Notes: generated from the sequence alone by a model not told the origin. DNA of 64,000 bases from Micromonospora sp. NBC_01740 (GCF_035920365.1 NZ_CP109150.1:5642001-5706000), one strand, 5' to 3'; positions 39,647 through 48,331 are shown, numbered from the stretch's first letter. Made by a program: numbers and translations.

Positions 39647-39744
39647 CGGGCTGCCACCCTGACCGGACGCCGCGGTGGCGTTCGGCCGAGGTTGCCGGCG
39701 TCGGGTGGGCGACGGCAGGGACCCCCGGAAGGGTGAAGATCGGC

Positions 39745-39750
39745 TATAAG
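39745..39750 (+). promoter_or_regulatory. -10 element of a leaderless promoter (HD hydrolase)
   Basis: TATAAG lies six bases before the ATG at 39757, with no ribosome-binding site between. Confidence 0.5.
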
Positions 39751-39756
39751 TGGCGG

Positions 39757-40509
39757 ATGGAGTTTCCCGCCTACCTGGCCACCATGCCGATGCACGCGAT
39801 CACCGAGATCCACGGCGAGCCCGGCCTGCTGGCCCGGTTCCGGCTGGAGCTGCGCGCGTTCGACGAGGCCGCCCGGGAACGGCTCACCGAGGCCCTGGAC
39901 CTGGCCGCCGAGTTGCACCGCGACGACCGGCGGGTACGCGAGCCCTACCTGAACCACCTGCTGCGGGTGGCGATCCGGATGATGCACCACTACCAGGTCC
40001 GCGACGTCGACGTGATCGTCGCCGGCCTGCTGCACGACGCGGTGGAGGACCACCCCGACGAGCTGGCCGCCGCGTCCGGAGGCGAACGTGCCGGGGCGCA
40101 CGACGGCGAGGACGCCACCGCCGCCGCCCTGGCGGTGCTCGCGGAGCGGTTCGGGCCGCGGGTGGCCCGCCTGGTCGGCGCGGTCACCAATCCGGCGTAC
40201 GACCCGGGGCGGGACAAGCACGTCCAGTACCGGGAGCACGTGGCGGCCAGCCTGGACCGGGAGCCGTGGGCGCGGGTCATCAAGATCTCCGACTTCACGG
40301 ACAACGGGGTGGGCGTCATCCACACCGTCGGCCCGAAGGTGACCTCGTCGGCCCGCAAGTACCGGCCGCTCGTGCCGGTCTACCGCGACCTCGTCACCCG
40401 GCCGGACACTCCCCTGTCGGCGCCGGTGAAGGAGCACATCCTCGGTCAGCTCGACCTGGCCGAGGAACGCTTCAGCGCCATCCTCGACGAACCACCCCAC
40501 CCGAACTGA
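39757..40509 (+). CDS. HD-domain phosphohydrolase
   Basis: 250 residues, all-helical HD domain. Metal ligands visible are His in PYLNHLLRVAI, the His-Asp pair in GLLHDAVEDHPDE and Asp in IKISDFTDN. This arrangement is that of RelA/SpoT-type HD hydrolases, so it may degrade (p)ppGpp or another nucleotide, but it lacks synthetase and TGS/ACT parts. The ATG at 39757 is leaderless-type. An in-frame GTG ten codons upstream would overlap the -10 and is rejected. Confidence 0.8.
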   Translation: MEFPAYLATMPMHAITEIHGEPGLLARFRLELRAFDEAARERLTEALDLAAELHRDDRRVREPYLNHLLRVAIRMMHHYQVRDVDVIVAGLLHDAVEDHPDELAAASGGERAGAHDGEDATAAALAVLAERFGPRVARLVGAVTNPAYDPGRDKHVQYREHVAASLDREPWARVIKISDFTDNGVGVIHTVGPKVTSSARKYRPLVPVYRDLVTRPDTPLSAPVKEHILGQLDLAEERFSAILDEPPHPN

Positions 40510-40551
40510 CGACGTCAGCCTCGTCGACTGACGCTCAACCCCGGCTATGGG

Positions 40552-41484
40552 TCAGGCCGCCTTGTAGACGGTGTCGAGGTGCCATTCCAGGAACTCCGCG
40601 TTCGGTCGGTCGGGCCGGCGATCTGGAACAGCGATCTGCTCGCCCGCCTTGGCATAGAACTGGTCACCGTTGCCGAACTCGCTGCGAAGCCGAGGGCTGA
40701 CCACGAGTCGATACTTGGGATCCACGCCCAGGTAGCCCTTGTCGAAGAGGATGTGCACGTCCGACTTCAGGAGCAGGCCGTTGTCCAGGCGATGCTCACC
40801 ACCCCTCGGCAACGGTCGGATGTGCGCGGCCTGCAACACCGGCTGGACCCTGTTGCCGGTGATCGCGCAGCGTCGGCCGTACGCCCCGAGCACCACGGCC
40901 TTGAACGACTGCTGGCCCAGCCGCTGTGGCACCAGCCGTGGATCTCCGTAGACCGGGCCGGGCCGATGCCAGGGTTCACTCAGGTCGAGTTCGACAGTCG
41001 TGCCGATCAGGCGATGGATCAGCAGTTCGAAGTAGTCGCCCCAGGTGGCGTCCGCAAGGTCGTACGTCTTGCCCTGCACCACATTCGACTTGAACTCCGG
41101 CGGCGGGCCGACGGTGGACTCGTCCGGGAAGAAGTTGGCGTCACGCACGAAGATGCAGCCGATGACGGGGTCCTCATCGGGTGCGATCGGCTGCCTGCGG
41201 TAGCGGCCGACGCTGCGGCGCATCTCGTCGATGCTCGCCGCGCCGTTGGCCTCCCCGAAAAGCTCCCATGCCTCCGAGATTCGCAGCTGAGTGAAGCCGC
41301 TGAAGAAGCCACCACCGATGACGCGGTTGAGAGGATGGTGGGCTTTGAAGAAGAACGGCTCGCCCGCTGTGAGCGCGCGGAAACCGCCACCCGAAGGCCG
41401 CCAGAAGTTGACCTCGTTCAGCTCGGGACGGGCGGCCAGGAAGCGGTACCACTTCTCGTCCGTGACCCCCACGAAGGCCTTCAC
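40552..41484 (-). CDS. HNH endonuclease
   Basis: 310 residues. The N-terminal 200 residues form a recognition-type domain (KAFVGVTDEKWYRFLAARP, FFFKAHHPLNRVIGGGFFSGF) known only with HNH nucleases; the C-terminal HNH reads RCAITGNRVQPVLQAAHIRP, GGEHRLDNGLLL and VHILFD, with the His and Asn ligands in place. Such lone enzymes are often restriction nucleases without a partner methylase, possibly against modified or foreign DNA. No methyltransferase is adjacent. Base composition is visibly lower in G+C than neighbours, suggesting transfer. The GTG at 41484 matches where homologues begin (VKAFVGVTD); a longer frame starts at 41574. Confidence 0.78.
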   Translation of the reverse strand: MKAFVGVTDEKWYRFLAARPELNEVNFWRPSGGGFRALTAGEPFFFKAHHPLNRVIGGGFFSGFTQLRISEAWELFGEANGAASIDEMRRSVGRYRRQPIAPDEDPVIGCIFVRDANFFPDESTVGPPPEFKSNVVQGKTYDLADATWGDYFELLIHRLIGTTVELDLSEPWHRPGPVYGDPRLVPQRLGQQSFKAVVLGAYGRRCAITGNRVQPVLQAAHIRPLPRGGEHRLDNGLLLKSDVHILFDKGYLGVDPKYRLVVSPRLRSEFGNGDQFYAKAGEQIAVPDRRPDRPNAEFLEWHLDTVYKAA

Positions 41485-41697
41485 GCCGACAAGCGTGCCG
41501 TCACGTCGATCTCCACGCCACCCCCCGAACAGCCGACGCCTCCACAGGTGGCACAGCTCAGCTGTCTCAATCACTGTCGTGATCAGGTGATGGCCAACCG
41601 GGGCGTGGGGAGGGATTCCACCGGTTTCCCATCAAACGATCATGGTCGGCATAGCCGTGCCGAGACGGCCGCCCGATGCCCCTCATTCGACTTGAGT

Positions 41698-42666
41698 TCA
41701 TCCCAGTCCGGCGTCGGGGCGTGGAGTCCTGCGGCGGTTCGCGAGGATGGCGAGGGTCTCGCGACGCACCTCGTCGGGCTCGTGCAGCAGCCGGCGGTGG
41801 CTGAAGCGGACCACGAGAACGCCCCGGGCCGCCAACAGTGCGTCGCGTCGCAGGTCGATCTCCCGTTCCCGCAGGTCGCCATGGGTCGTCGCGCCGTCCA
41901 GCTCGATGTCGACCAGCTCGGCCTCGGCGAACAGGTCGAGGTAGACCACCCGTCCGCCCAGCCGCGCCCGCACCTGTCGTCGGAACGCCGGCATTCCCGG
42001 CCCGACGAAGACGCGGTCGTGCCCCCAGATCTCCAACGGACTGCGACAGCCGGCGTCGAGCCGGTCCAGCAGAACTCGAAGTGCGGCACGATCCGCCAGC
42101 TTCGGCGCGGTCGCCAACGCTGCGGCGATCCGTCGCGGGGTGGTCAGCCGGTCGTTGACCGCCTTGATGATGGCCGCCGGCCGGTCCGCCGGATGCAGCA
42201 ACGGCCAGGCGTCGACGAGCGCCCGATCCAACCGGGTGACCGGCTCGCCGCCGCGTACCAGCACATGAGGTGGCTCCGGGGCGAAGGACCGCCGATGGTG
42301 TACGACCAGGTGCGGTCCGCTGCGCAGCCCGGCACGGGTCGGCACATCCAGGTGTACCGGCTCGCCGGGCATCTGACGGCGCAGCTTCCACACCTCGAGT
42401 GCGGTGAGATGACTCAGCGCGCCACGCCCACCCGTGTAGGCCACGGCCGCCCGCCGGGCCAGGACCGGGGTGACCCGGGCCAGCGGAGGCGCGCTCCCCC
42501 TACCGTCGGCCAGGGCTGCGTCCACGTAGACCCCTGGCAGGACCCGGAGCAGGCGTCCGGAACGCGACGCGTCCTCCAGCACCCAGCGCGGGAGCACCTG
42601 CGAGGTGGCGTGTCGGGTGACGAGCCCGCCGTTGCGGTCGAGCATGGCCCGCAGCACAGGGTTCAC
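41698..42666 (-). CDS. AbiEi-like/DUF559 (VSR-fold) nuclease-like protein
   Basis: 322 residues. The N-terminus has the winged-helix look of AbiEi-type antitoxins (GLVTRHATSQVLPRWVLEDAS, RVLPGVYVD), the C-terminus is a DUF559/VSR-like restriction-endonuclease fold (DIELDGATTHGDLREREIDLRRDALLAARGV in pieces, VVRFSHRRLL). Such proteins are common in actinobacteria and proposed for phage defence or DNA repair; none is well tested. It and the HNH gene point the same way with 213 bp between. Start is uncertain: GTG at 42666 is where homologues begin, but a longer frame from 42753 cannot be excluded. Confidence 0.7.
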   Translation of the reverse strand: MNPVLRAMLDRNGGLVTRHATSQVLPRWVLEDASRSGRLLRVLPGVYVDAALADGRGSAPPLARVTPVLARRAAVAYTGGRGALSHLTALEVWKLRRQMPGEPVHLDVPTRAGLRSGPHLVVHHRRSFAPEPPHVLVRGGEPVTRLDRALVDAWPLLHPADRPAAIIKAVNDRLTTPRRIAAALATAPKLADRAALRVLLDRLDAGCRSPLEIWGHDRVFVGPGMPAFRRQVRARLGGRVVYLDLFAEAELVDIELDGATTHGDLREREIDLRRDALLAARGVLVVRFSHRRLLHEPDEVRRETLAILANRRRTPRPDAGLG

Positions 42667-43192
42667 GCCGCCGACCGTGCCGGACACGGCCACCGCCCGC
42701 CATACGCCCACACGAGCGCTGTGGACAACGGCCCCGCTGTGGACGACCTCCACTCGCGTTCGGTGTTGTGCTAGACCACCGGTGATCGTTTGTCGCTCAC
42801 CCGGAAGCCACCTATTAATGCGGCCGGCTCCAACTCACACGATCATGAGCCCAAGCACGCCATCCGCCGAGACACCGAAATCCGCCGGTCACCCGGGCCG
42901 GTTGACCCCGCACGAAAGTGCGGACCCGCGAGTTCGCGCGCGCTGCGCTAGCCACTGAAGAGCGTGGCGTCGGATCCCGGGGACTTCTCCGAGGCCTCGC
43001 ATCGTTCGGTGGTTCCGGCCCTCGCCGAGGCCGGGTCATCCGCTACCCCAGCTGGCGCACCCGTCGGACGGCCTGGTCCCACCTCCAGAGATGCAGTCGG
43101 CGACGAGCGCTTGACCCTCGAGTGGGTCGAGCCCGCAGCCTGTGCGGCGAGAACCCGACGGCCGGCTGCCCGGCCCCACCGCGAGGAGCACA
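42667..43192. other. Intergenic region with a gene fragment
   Basis: No intact gene seen. It contains a piece resembling the start of the DivIVA-like gene (42881-42943) and an A+T-rich stretch at about 42780-42850 that may hold divergent promoters. Confidence 0.55.
42881..42943 (+). pseudogene. Fragment of a DivIVA-like gene
   Basis: About 60 bases closely match the 5' coding part of the gene at 45009: both contain CCCGGGCCGGTTGAC and GTGCGGACCCGCGAGTTCG. The fragment has a one-base insertion in the middle (GAAAGTG for GAGGTG), breaking the frame, and nothing of the rest of the gene follows. Confidence 0.65.
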
Positions 43193-43681
43193 GTGGACAC
43201 CGACGACGCCGACGACGTCATGACGCGCATCGGCCGCGCCCTGGACCTGGGTGCGGCGGGCGACCGTACCGCCGCACGCGCGGCCCTCACCGAGGTCTGG
43301 GAGCAGGTCGGCGACACCGGGGACGCGTTGCACCGCTGCACCATCGCGCACCACCTGGCCGACCTTCAGGATTCGGTCACGGACGAGGTGGCGTGGGACC
43401 GCAGTGCGCTCGCCGCCGTCGCCGACCTCAGCGACGAGCGCGTCCAGCGCGACCACGCGTCGTTGCGGGTCCGCGCCCTGCTGCCGTCGCTGCACCTCAA
43501 CCTCGCCGACGGGTACCGCCGTGCCGGCGACGTCGCCCGCGCCCGGGACCACCTGACGATCGCGGCGCCCCTCGTTGCCGAGCTGCCGGACGACGGGTAC
43601 GGCACGATGATCCGCGAGGCGATCGCACGGGTGGGCGCGCTGCTCGACACCGGGTCCCGGGAACCCCTCGCCGCACCGTGA
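43193..43681 (+). CDS. Helical-repeat (TPR-like) protein
   Basis: 162 residues, all helical, with A/L-rich pairs of helices (GRALDLGAAGDRTAARAALTEVWEQ, RALLPSLHLNLADGYRRAGDVARARDHL) that look like tetratricopeptide units, so a protein-binding role is likely. No catalytic features or partner gene are evident. The GTG at 43193 has GAGGAG upstream. Similar proteins occur in related actinobacteria as hypotheticals. It is convergent with the frameshifted genes on its right. Confidence 0.65.
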   Translation: MDTDDADDVMTRIGRALDLGAAGDRTAARAALTEVWEQVGDTGDALHRCTIAHHLADLQDSVTDEVAWDRSALAAVADLSDERVQRDHASLRVRALLPSLHLNLADGYRRAGDVARARDHLTIAAPLVAELPDDGYGTMIREAIARVGALLDTGSREPLAAP

Positions 43682-43689
43682 CACCCGTC

Positions 43690-43962
43690 GGCGCGCCCCC
43701 CCGTCAGCCCGGGACCTCGCGGCGGCGGCCAGGATCGCCACCGCCAGCCGTTCGGGCGGGGCGCTGCTGAACCTGAGGCCAGCGAGGGCCTCCTCGCTGA
43801 CGTCAGGCAGGTAGACCGGTCGGCGGCATCGACCAAGGTGGCCCGCACCATGTGCCGGTCGAGATCGGGCCGCAGCCGGATCGAGGCATCGTCGTACCGC
43901 TGCGTCGGGTCGGCGATCTCGTCGAGAGGCTCACGACCCGACAGTTGGCCGCGCATGGTCAT
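43690..43962 (-). pseudogene. Frameshifted gene of unknown function, second of a pair
   Basis: The ATG at 43962 overlaps the stop of the next pseudogene by four bases (ATGA), so this was a coupled gene. It reads MTMRGQLSGREPLDEIADP and then RYDDASIRLRPDLDRHMV, to about 43822, where the plausible continuation VYLPDVSEEALAGLRF lies in another frame, as if one or two bases were lost. After that no stop appears before the convergent gene. I do not recognise the family. Confidence 0.55.
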
Positions 43963-44377
43963 CCCCAACGCTCGACGGCGGCCAGTCGGTCACGCCCTCG
44001 TCTTGCGGCCCCGGTGGCTCTCGGCGGGCACCACGACGTGAGCGCCTCGTCGGTGAGGTGGAGCGGTTGGTGGTCTCGGCGAGGAAGCCGACGTAGATGT
44101 CCGCCGGCGAGGCGCCCCACTCGGGGTCGACCCACACGTGCTCCCAGTCGGCGCGCTCGGCCAGCCCGGAGTCCATGCACAACCGCGCGGCCAGGTGCGA
44201 CACGTGTTCGTCGGCCGCCACCTTGCCGAAATCCTGGCCGGGCGCATACAGGTCGGCGACGGTGAGCACGTCGTCGCGACTCGACTCGTCGGCGAGCTGA
44301 GCGACGGCCAGGCGGGCGCGGCTGCCCGATTCGGCCTGTTCCCGCAGGTCGGACGAGAGCAGCTGCCGATCGATCAC
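43959..44377 (-). pseudogene. Frameshifted gene of unknown function, first of a pair
   Basis: It starts at GTG 44377 (VIDRQLLSSDLREQ) and reads sensibly through LAVAQLADESSRDDVLTV and WEHVWVDPEWGASPADI to about 44070. There the natural continuation PLHLTDEALTSWCPP is in another frame, which ends at 43959. The codon usage is normal on each side of the break. It lies 72 bp downstream of a GntR regulator. It could be a real frameshift or a sequencing error; the same is true for its neighbour, which makes decay likelier. Confidence 0.55.
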
Positions 44378-44448
44378 CGACGACCCTGGCCGTCCCGCCA
44401 ACGGGACGAGGGTACCCGTCGGGCCTGTTCCCGTCGTCGACCCGCTAC

Positions 44449-44688
44449 CTACGGCTCCCGCATCCAGAGCTTCGGGTCGTTGACGAAGACACCTTTGCCC
44501 TGGTGCCGCCAGATCACTCGCAGCGCTTCGAGCCGCACGTAGACCTGCTTGACGGTGGACGGGCTGACCTTGTACGTCGCAGCAAGCTGCGTGATTGAAG
44601 GCAGCTTGTCCCCCGGCTTGAGCTTCTTCGCTCTGATATCGGCGACGAGCGCGTCGGCGATCCGGATGTAGTCGGCGATGATCGGCAT
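44449..44688 (-). CDS. Small GntR-family winged-helix regulator
   Basis: 79 residues: only the GntR DNA-binding domain (IRIADALVADIRAKKLKPGD, then LPSITQLAATYKVSPSTVKQ) with no effector domain. The ATG at 44688 is preceded by AGGGGGAG. Minimal regulators like this are common in actinobacterial plasmids and islands, and often sit at the head of small operons; here the two genes behind it are frameshifted. It is divergent from the DivIVA-like gene and may control the promoter at 44750-44778. Confidence 0.8.
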   Translation of the reverse strand: MPIIADYIRIADALVADIRAKKLKPGDKLPSITQLAATYKVSPSTVKQVYVRLEALRVIWRHQGKGVFVNDPKLWMREP

Positions 44689-44749
44689 GGCTCCCCCTGC
44701 GTGGCACGCCAATTCGATCACGCAATGACACCTCGCAACAACTCATCGT

Positions 44750-44778
44750 TTGACTCAGATGACTGGGACAGCTAAGTT
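44750..44778 (+). promoter_or_regulatory. Sigma70-type promoter for the DivIVA-like operon
   Basis: TTGACT (44750-44755) and TAAGTT (44773-44778) are exactly 17 bp apart. The promoter lies 62 bp from the GntR start and predicts a leader of about 220 bases. Confidence 0.65.
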
Positions 44779-44912
44779 GGAGACGCGCCTCTTCCCTTGC
44801 GTGGCAACAAGGAGCAGAGGCACCCCCTGGTCGGGGCCGGGTGTCCGTGCCCGTCCCGGCCCCGCCCGGCTGCTCTGCTGTCGTACCGCTGATCGGGCTG
44901 CGGCGGCCGAGC

Positions 44913-44951
44913 GGGCGGGTCGTCCGCGGCCCCCACGCGGACGACCCGCCC
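44913..44951 (+). terminator. Leader hairpin, possible attenuator
   Basis: 16-bp perfect arms (44913-44928 and 44936-44951) around a seven-base loop, within the predicted leader and 57 bases before the start codon. It could end a short transcript or control readthrough. I saw no riboswitch-like core or T-tract. Confidence 0.55.
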
Positions 44952-45008
44952 TTCCAGACCCACCGCGCGGAGCCTCCGCGCTCCCGCCTGCCCGCAGAGA
45001 GGATCGTC

Positions 45009-45302
45009 GTGGCTCAGGTGTACCGAGGTGCTCAGCCCCACCCCGCCGGCTACCCGGGCCGGTTGACGCCACACGAGGTGCGGACCCGCGAGTTCGCCGC
45101 GCGCCGGCGCGGTGTCGACCAGGTGGAGGTACGCGAGTTCCAGGCCCGGATCGCCGACGAGCTCGCCATGCTCAACGAGACGGTACGGCTGCTCACCCAG
45201 GAGAACGACCGGATCAGGCGGGCACTGCGCGACTGGCAGACCATGCACGCGCGGGAGTGCCGGCCGCCGGAGGAGCACCACCGCAACTCCGGCCGCTGGT
45301 GA
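45009..45302 (+). CDS. DivIVA-domain-like protein
   Basis: 97 residues. The N-terminus GYPGRLTPHEVRTREFAARRRGVDQVEV, read in two pieces, is like the lipid-binding head of DivIVA/Wag31; the rest is a coiled coil (FQARIADELAMLNETVRLL). It is much shorter than true DivIVA (about 250 or more residues) and lacks its long tail, so it is probably a small accessory that binds membrane or another DivIVA. The GTG at 45009 follows GAGAGGA. Its stop overlaps the next gene's start (GTGA). A broken copy of its 5' end lies at 42881-42943. Confidence 0.75.
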   Translation: MAQVYRGAQPHPAGYPGRLTPHEVRTREFAARRRGVDQVEVREFQARIADELAMLNETVRLLTQENDRIRRALRDWQTMHARECRPPEEHHRNSGRW

Positions 45303-46153
45303 CCGCGCGCCCCTCCCCCGGTGATCTGCTCGTCGTCGACGGCCGGGCCTCGGTGCAGTTCGCCGGGGACCGCGCCCTGACCTTCCGCGTCGTCTCGGTC
45401 TCCGACCAACCGACGTACGCCGGCTGGATCTGGCTGACCGGCTACGTCCTGAACCGGCGCGGTGAGGCGACCGACAAGCGTGAGATATACGTCCAGCTCG
45501 ACGGCCTGCGCCCCATCGCCGGCCCGCCGACCCCGCAACGCCCTCGTGCCTTGCCGCGCACGAACGACCCGGCAGCTCGGTCGGGCGCACCCGACCGAGC
45601 TGCCCCCCGTCCCTTGACGACGGTGCGCGTCGGCGCGCCCCCGTCAGCTCGGAACGTCGCGGCGGCGGAAGCCGGCCGTCCCGGCCACCAGCAGCGCGGC
45701 TCCCACCCCTGTCAGCACGACCAGCGGCAGCGCCGCCGCCTCGACCGCCGGGGCCGACGGCACATGCGTGTACGGCGACAGGTTCAGCGCCGCCTGCGGC
45801 AGGTCGAGCACCGCGCCGAGCTGCCCGAGCAGCAGGAACACGATCAGTGCCGCCCAGGACAGCGCCACCGACCAGCGGGGCAGCAGGCCGAACAGCGCCG
45901 TGACCACCCCGGCGACCACCAGCAGGGCCGGCAGTCGCACCAGCGCCGCTCCGCCCAGCCCGACGGCCCGGCCGAGGGGGTCGCCGGCGACCAGGCCGTA
46001 GCCGAGGCCGGTGGTGAGCCCGCCCAGCAGCACCAGGGCGAGCGCGCCGAGCGTCGCCGCGACCACCTGGGTGACGAGCCAGCGGGTACGGCTGACCGCC
46101 GTGGCCAGCACGGCCTCCAGCAGCCCGTCGGCCTCGTCGTTGCGTGTGCGTAG
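45299..46153 (+). CDS. Hypothetical protein translationally coupled to the DivIVA-like gene, 3' end uncertain
   Basis: The first 75 residues look real (SPGDLLVVDGRASVQFAGDR, LTFRVVSVSDQPTYAGWIWL, GYVLNRRGEAT, IYVQLDGLRPI): a small beta-rich domain of unknown function. The frame then stays open to 46153, through a perfect terminator-like hairpin (45571-45604) and over 500 bp antisense to the ABC permease gene. That makes the last 190 residues doubtful. Either the true stop was lost by a small mutation or the protein really is extended. Start GTG 45299 overlaps the upstream stop by four bases. Confidence 0.5.
   Translation: MTARPSPGDLLVVDGRASVQFAGDRALTFRVVSVSDQPTYAGWIWLTGYVLNRRGEATDKREIYVQLDGLRPIAGPPTPQRPRALPRTNDPAARSGAPDRAAPRPLTTVRVGAPPSARNVAAAEAGRPGHQQRGSHPCQHDQRQRRRLDRRGRRHMRVRRQVQRRLRQVEHRAELPEQQEHDQCRPGQRHRPAGQQAEQRRDHPGDHQQGRQSHQRRSAQPDGPAEGVAGDQAVAEAGGEPAQQHQGERAERRRDHLGDEPAGTADRRGQHGLQQPVGLVVACA
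45571..45604. terminator. Perfect 15-bp hairpin between convergent genes
   Basis: Arms 45571-45585 and 45590-45604 with a four-base loop. It stands between the DivIVA-like operon and the ABC permease stop at 45644, where a bidirectional terminator is expected. Confidence 0.75.
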
Positions 46154-47269
46154 CAGCGCCTGCACGACGTACGCCCCGATGGTCAGCGCGAACAGTCCCA
46201 GCATCGCCGCCAGGTACGCGTCGATGAGTTTCGCGCCGCCGCCCATCGCGCTGACGGCCTCGGCGGCGGCCGGGTTCTCCTCGATCATGGCGTTGAACTC
46301 GTCGCCGGCGATGCCCATCGAGAACCCGAGCACCGCCACCCCGACCGCCCAGCCGAGCAGCGCGCCGCGCTGCAACCGCCAGGCCAGCCCGGCGGGGCTG
46401 AGCAGCCCGGGTGCGGCCGTGGCCGGCCCGCGCCGGGGCGCGACGAGCCCGGCGCCGATGTCCCGCCGCTCGGCGAGGGCGTAGGCCGCCGCCACCCCGG
46501 CGACCAGCAGCGCCACGGGCAGCGCCAGCGTCCACCAGCGTTCGCCGCCGAAGGCGCGGACCTGGTTGCCCCAGCCGAGCGGCGAGAGCCAGGACGGCCA
46601 GGCGCTGACCACCCGCAGCCCGCCGTCGGTCTGCTCGCCCAGCACGTCACCGGCCGCGCGGAGCAGGAAGGAGATCCCGACTGCGGCGGCGGCGAGCGCG
46701 TTGGCGCCCCGGGACGTGACGGACAGTTGGGCGGCGACGGCGGCGACACCGGTGAACGCCAGGCCGACGCCGCCGATGGCGGCGGCCGCGGCGACCGACC
46801 CGGCGAGCGGCAGGCCGGCGCCGGACAGTGCGGCGGCGAGCAGGACGGTGGCGGCCACGTTCGCGGCGGCGACCACCAGCAGCGCGGCGGTGAGCAGCGC
46901 GTACCGGCCGACGACGGAGGCGCCCAGCAGTTCCGCCCGGCCGGTTTCCTCGTTCTGCCGGGTGTGCCGGATGACCGCGAAGGTGCTCAGCAGCGCGGCG
47001 AGCAGGGCCAGCGTCACGTACGTCTCGGCGGTCACCACCGCGCCGAGGTCGGTGCCGGCGATCGGCCCGTTGAACGCGCGGGCGACCAGGCTGGACGCCG
47101 ACGTGGTGGCGTAGCCGACCCGGGACGCCTCGTCCGGGTAGAACTCCTTGACGCTGCCGGCGAGGGCGTAGCCGAGCAGGGGCGTGCCGAGCACCCAGAT
47201 CGCCAGCCGGAGCCGGTCGCGGCGCAGCACGAGGCGGGCGAGCCGCCCGGTGCCGGTGAACGCGCTCAC
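45644..47269 (-). CDS. ABC exporter permease, ABC-2-like
   Basis: 541 residues with about twelve membrane helices in two similar halves of six (first half starts [19 protein letters not shown]; second half starts [21 protein letters not shown]). Between them is a short loop. Large two-half permeases of this kind pair with a single DrrA-like ATPase and export drugs or other hydrophobic compounds. The GTG at 47269 overlaps the ATPase stop by four bases, so the two are coupled. A TetR-type repressor upstream probably controls the pair. Confidence 0.87.
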   Translation of the reverse strand: MSAFTGTGRLARLVLRRDRLRLAIWVLGTPLLGYALAGSVKEFYPDEASRVGYATTSASSLVARAFNGPIAGTDLGAVVTAETYVTLALLAALLSTFAVIRHTRQNEETGRAELLGASVVGRYALLTAALLVVAAANVAATVLLAAALSGAGLPLAGSVAAAAAIGGVGLAFTGVAAVAAQLSVTSRGANALAAAAVGISFLLRAAGDVLGEQTDGGLRVVSAWPSWLSPLGWGNQVRAFGGERWWTLALPVALLVAGVAAAYALAERRDIGAGLVAPRRGPATAAPGLLSPAGLAWRLQRGALLGWAVGVAVLGFSMGIAGDEFNAMIEENPAAAEAVSAMGGGAKLIDAYLAAMLGLFALTIGAYVVQALLRTRNDEADGLLEAVLATAVSRTRWLVTQVVAATLGALALVLLGGLTTGLGYGLVAGDPLGRAVGLGGAALVRLPALLVVAGVVTALFGLLPRWSVALSWAALIVFLLLGQLGAVLDLPQAALNLSPYTHVPSAPAVEAAALPLVVLTGVGAALLVAGTAGFRRRDVPS

Positions 47270-48237
47270 CGGGCACCCGCCGGCCGGTCGACATCGGGGC
47301 GGTCACCGCCGGTCGGGCCCGCCGCCGGGGCGGAGGCGCCAGCGGCGACGGCGGCGCGCTCGTCGCCGTAGTGACGCAGGAACAGCTCCTCCAGGGTGGG
47401 CGGGGCGCTGGTCAGCGCGCGTACGCCGAAGCGCACCAGGTGCCCGAGCAACTCGTCGAGGTGGGCGGGCTCGACCTCCAAATGGGTGCGACCGTCGACC
47501 TCGCGCACGTCGTGCACGCCGGGCAGGGCCGCCAGGCCGGTCGCCGGCCGCGCGGTCTCGACCGTCACGGCCGTACGGGTGAGGTGGCGCAGCTCGGTGA
47601 GGGTGCCGGACTCGACGGTGCGGCCCTCGCGGATGATGCTGACCCGGTCGCAGAGCGCCTCGACCTCGGCCAGCACGTGGCTGGAGAGCAGCACGGTGGC
47701 GCCGTCGCGCTTGAGTTGGCGGACCTCGTCCTGGAACACGGCCTCCATGAGTGGGTCGAGCCCGGAGGTCGGCTCGTCGAGCACGTAGAGCTCGACGGCC
47801 GAGGCGAAGGCGGCGACGATGGCGACCTTCTGCCGGTTGCCCTTGGAGTAGGTGCGGCACTTGCGCGTCGGGTCGAGGTCGAAGCGCTCCAGCAGCTCGT
47901 CGCGGCGGCGCCGGTCGAGGCCGCCGCGCAGCTGGCCGAAGAGGTCGATCGCCTCGCCGCCGGAGAGGTTCGGCCACAGGTTCACGTCGCCGGGCACGTA
48001 CGCGAGCCGCCGGTGCAGGGCGACCGCGTCGCGCCACGGGTCGGCGTCGAAGACCCGCACGTCGCCCGCGTCGCGGCGCAGCAGGCCGAGCAGGACACGG
48101 ATGGTGGTGGACTTGCCGGAGCCGTTGGGCCCGAGGAAGCCGTGCACCTCCCCCGCCGCGACCGTCAGGTCGAGCCCGTCGAGCGCGCGGACGCTGCCGA
48201 ACGTCTTGACCAGGTTGCCGATGGAGATGACGGGCAT
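47266..48237 (-). CDS. ABC exporter ATPase, DrrA-like
   Basis: 323 residues. Walker [11 protein letters not shown]-loop, signature region and Walker [13 protein letters not shown] are present; the signature itself is unusual, reading YSKGNRQKV rather than LSGGQ. The C-terminal 100 residues are the extra domain seen in drug-export ATPases. The ATG at 48237 has GGAGGG upstream. It heads the two-gene exporter operon and is divergent from the TetR-like gene, with an imperfect palindrome (48277-48293) in its promoter. Confidence 0.9.
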   Translation of the reverse strand: MPVISIGNLVKTFGSVRALDGLDLTVAAGEVHGFLGPNGSGKSTTIRVLLGLLRRDAGDVRVFDADPWRDAVALHRRLAYVPGDVNLWPNLSGGEAIDLFGQLRGGLDRRRRDELLERFDLDPTRKCRTYSKGNRQKVAIVAAFASAVELYVLDEPTSGLDPLMEAVFQDEVRQLKRDGATVLLSSHVLAEVEALCDRVSIIREGRTVESGTLTELRHLTRTAVTVETARPATGLAALPGVHDVREVDGRTHLEVEPAHLDELLGHLVRFGVRALTSAPPTLEELFLRHYGDERAAVAAGASAPAAGPTGGDRPDVDRPAGAR

Positions 48238-48276
48238 GGGCCCTCCTGTCGCTGGCGGTGCCGACGACCACACTGT

Positions 48277-48293
48277 ACTAACCGGCGGTCAGT
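48277..48293. promoter_or_regulatory. TetR-type operator
   Basis: ACTAACCG-G-CGGTCAGT is a 17-bp inverted repeat with one mismatch. It lies 40 bp from the ATPase start and 52 bp from the TetR-like start, so one site could control both. Confidence 0.7.
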
Positions 48294-48331
48294 CGAATCA
48301 ACAGGGTTGCCTGCCATCGGTCAGACGCCGC

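Larger units (their letters stand above)
44689..45008. other. Divergent promoter region with a leader hairpin
   Basis: 320 bp between the GntR gene and the DivIVA-like gene. It contains a sigma70-type promoter facing right and a strong hairpin 57 bases before the next start codon; see the separate entries. Confidence 0.6.

Noticed and set aside
36268..39756. Long open frame upstream of the HD hydrolase
   Set aside because: It overlaps the kinase gene in another frame; the HD protein starts at 39757 with its own promoter.
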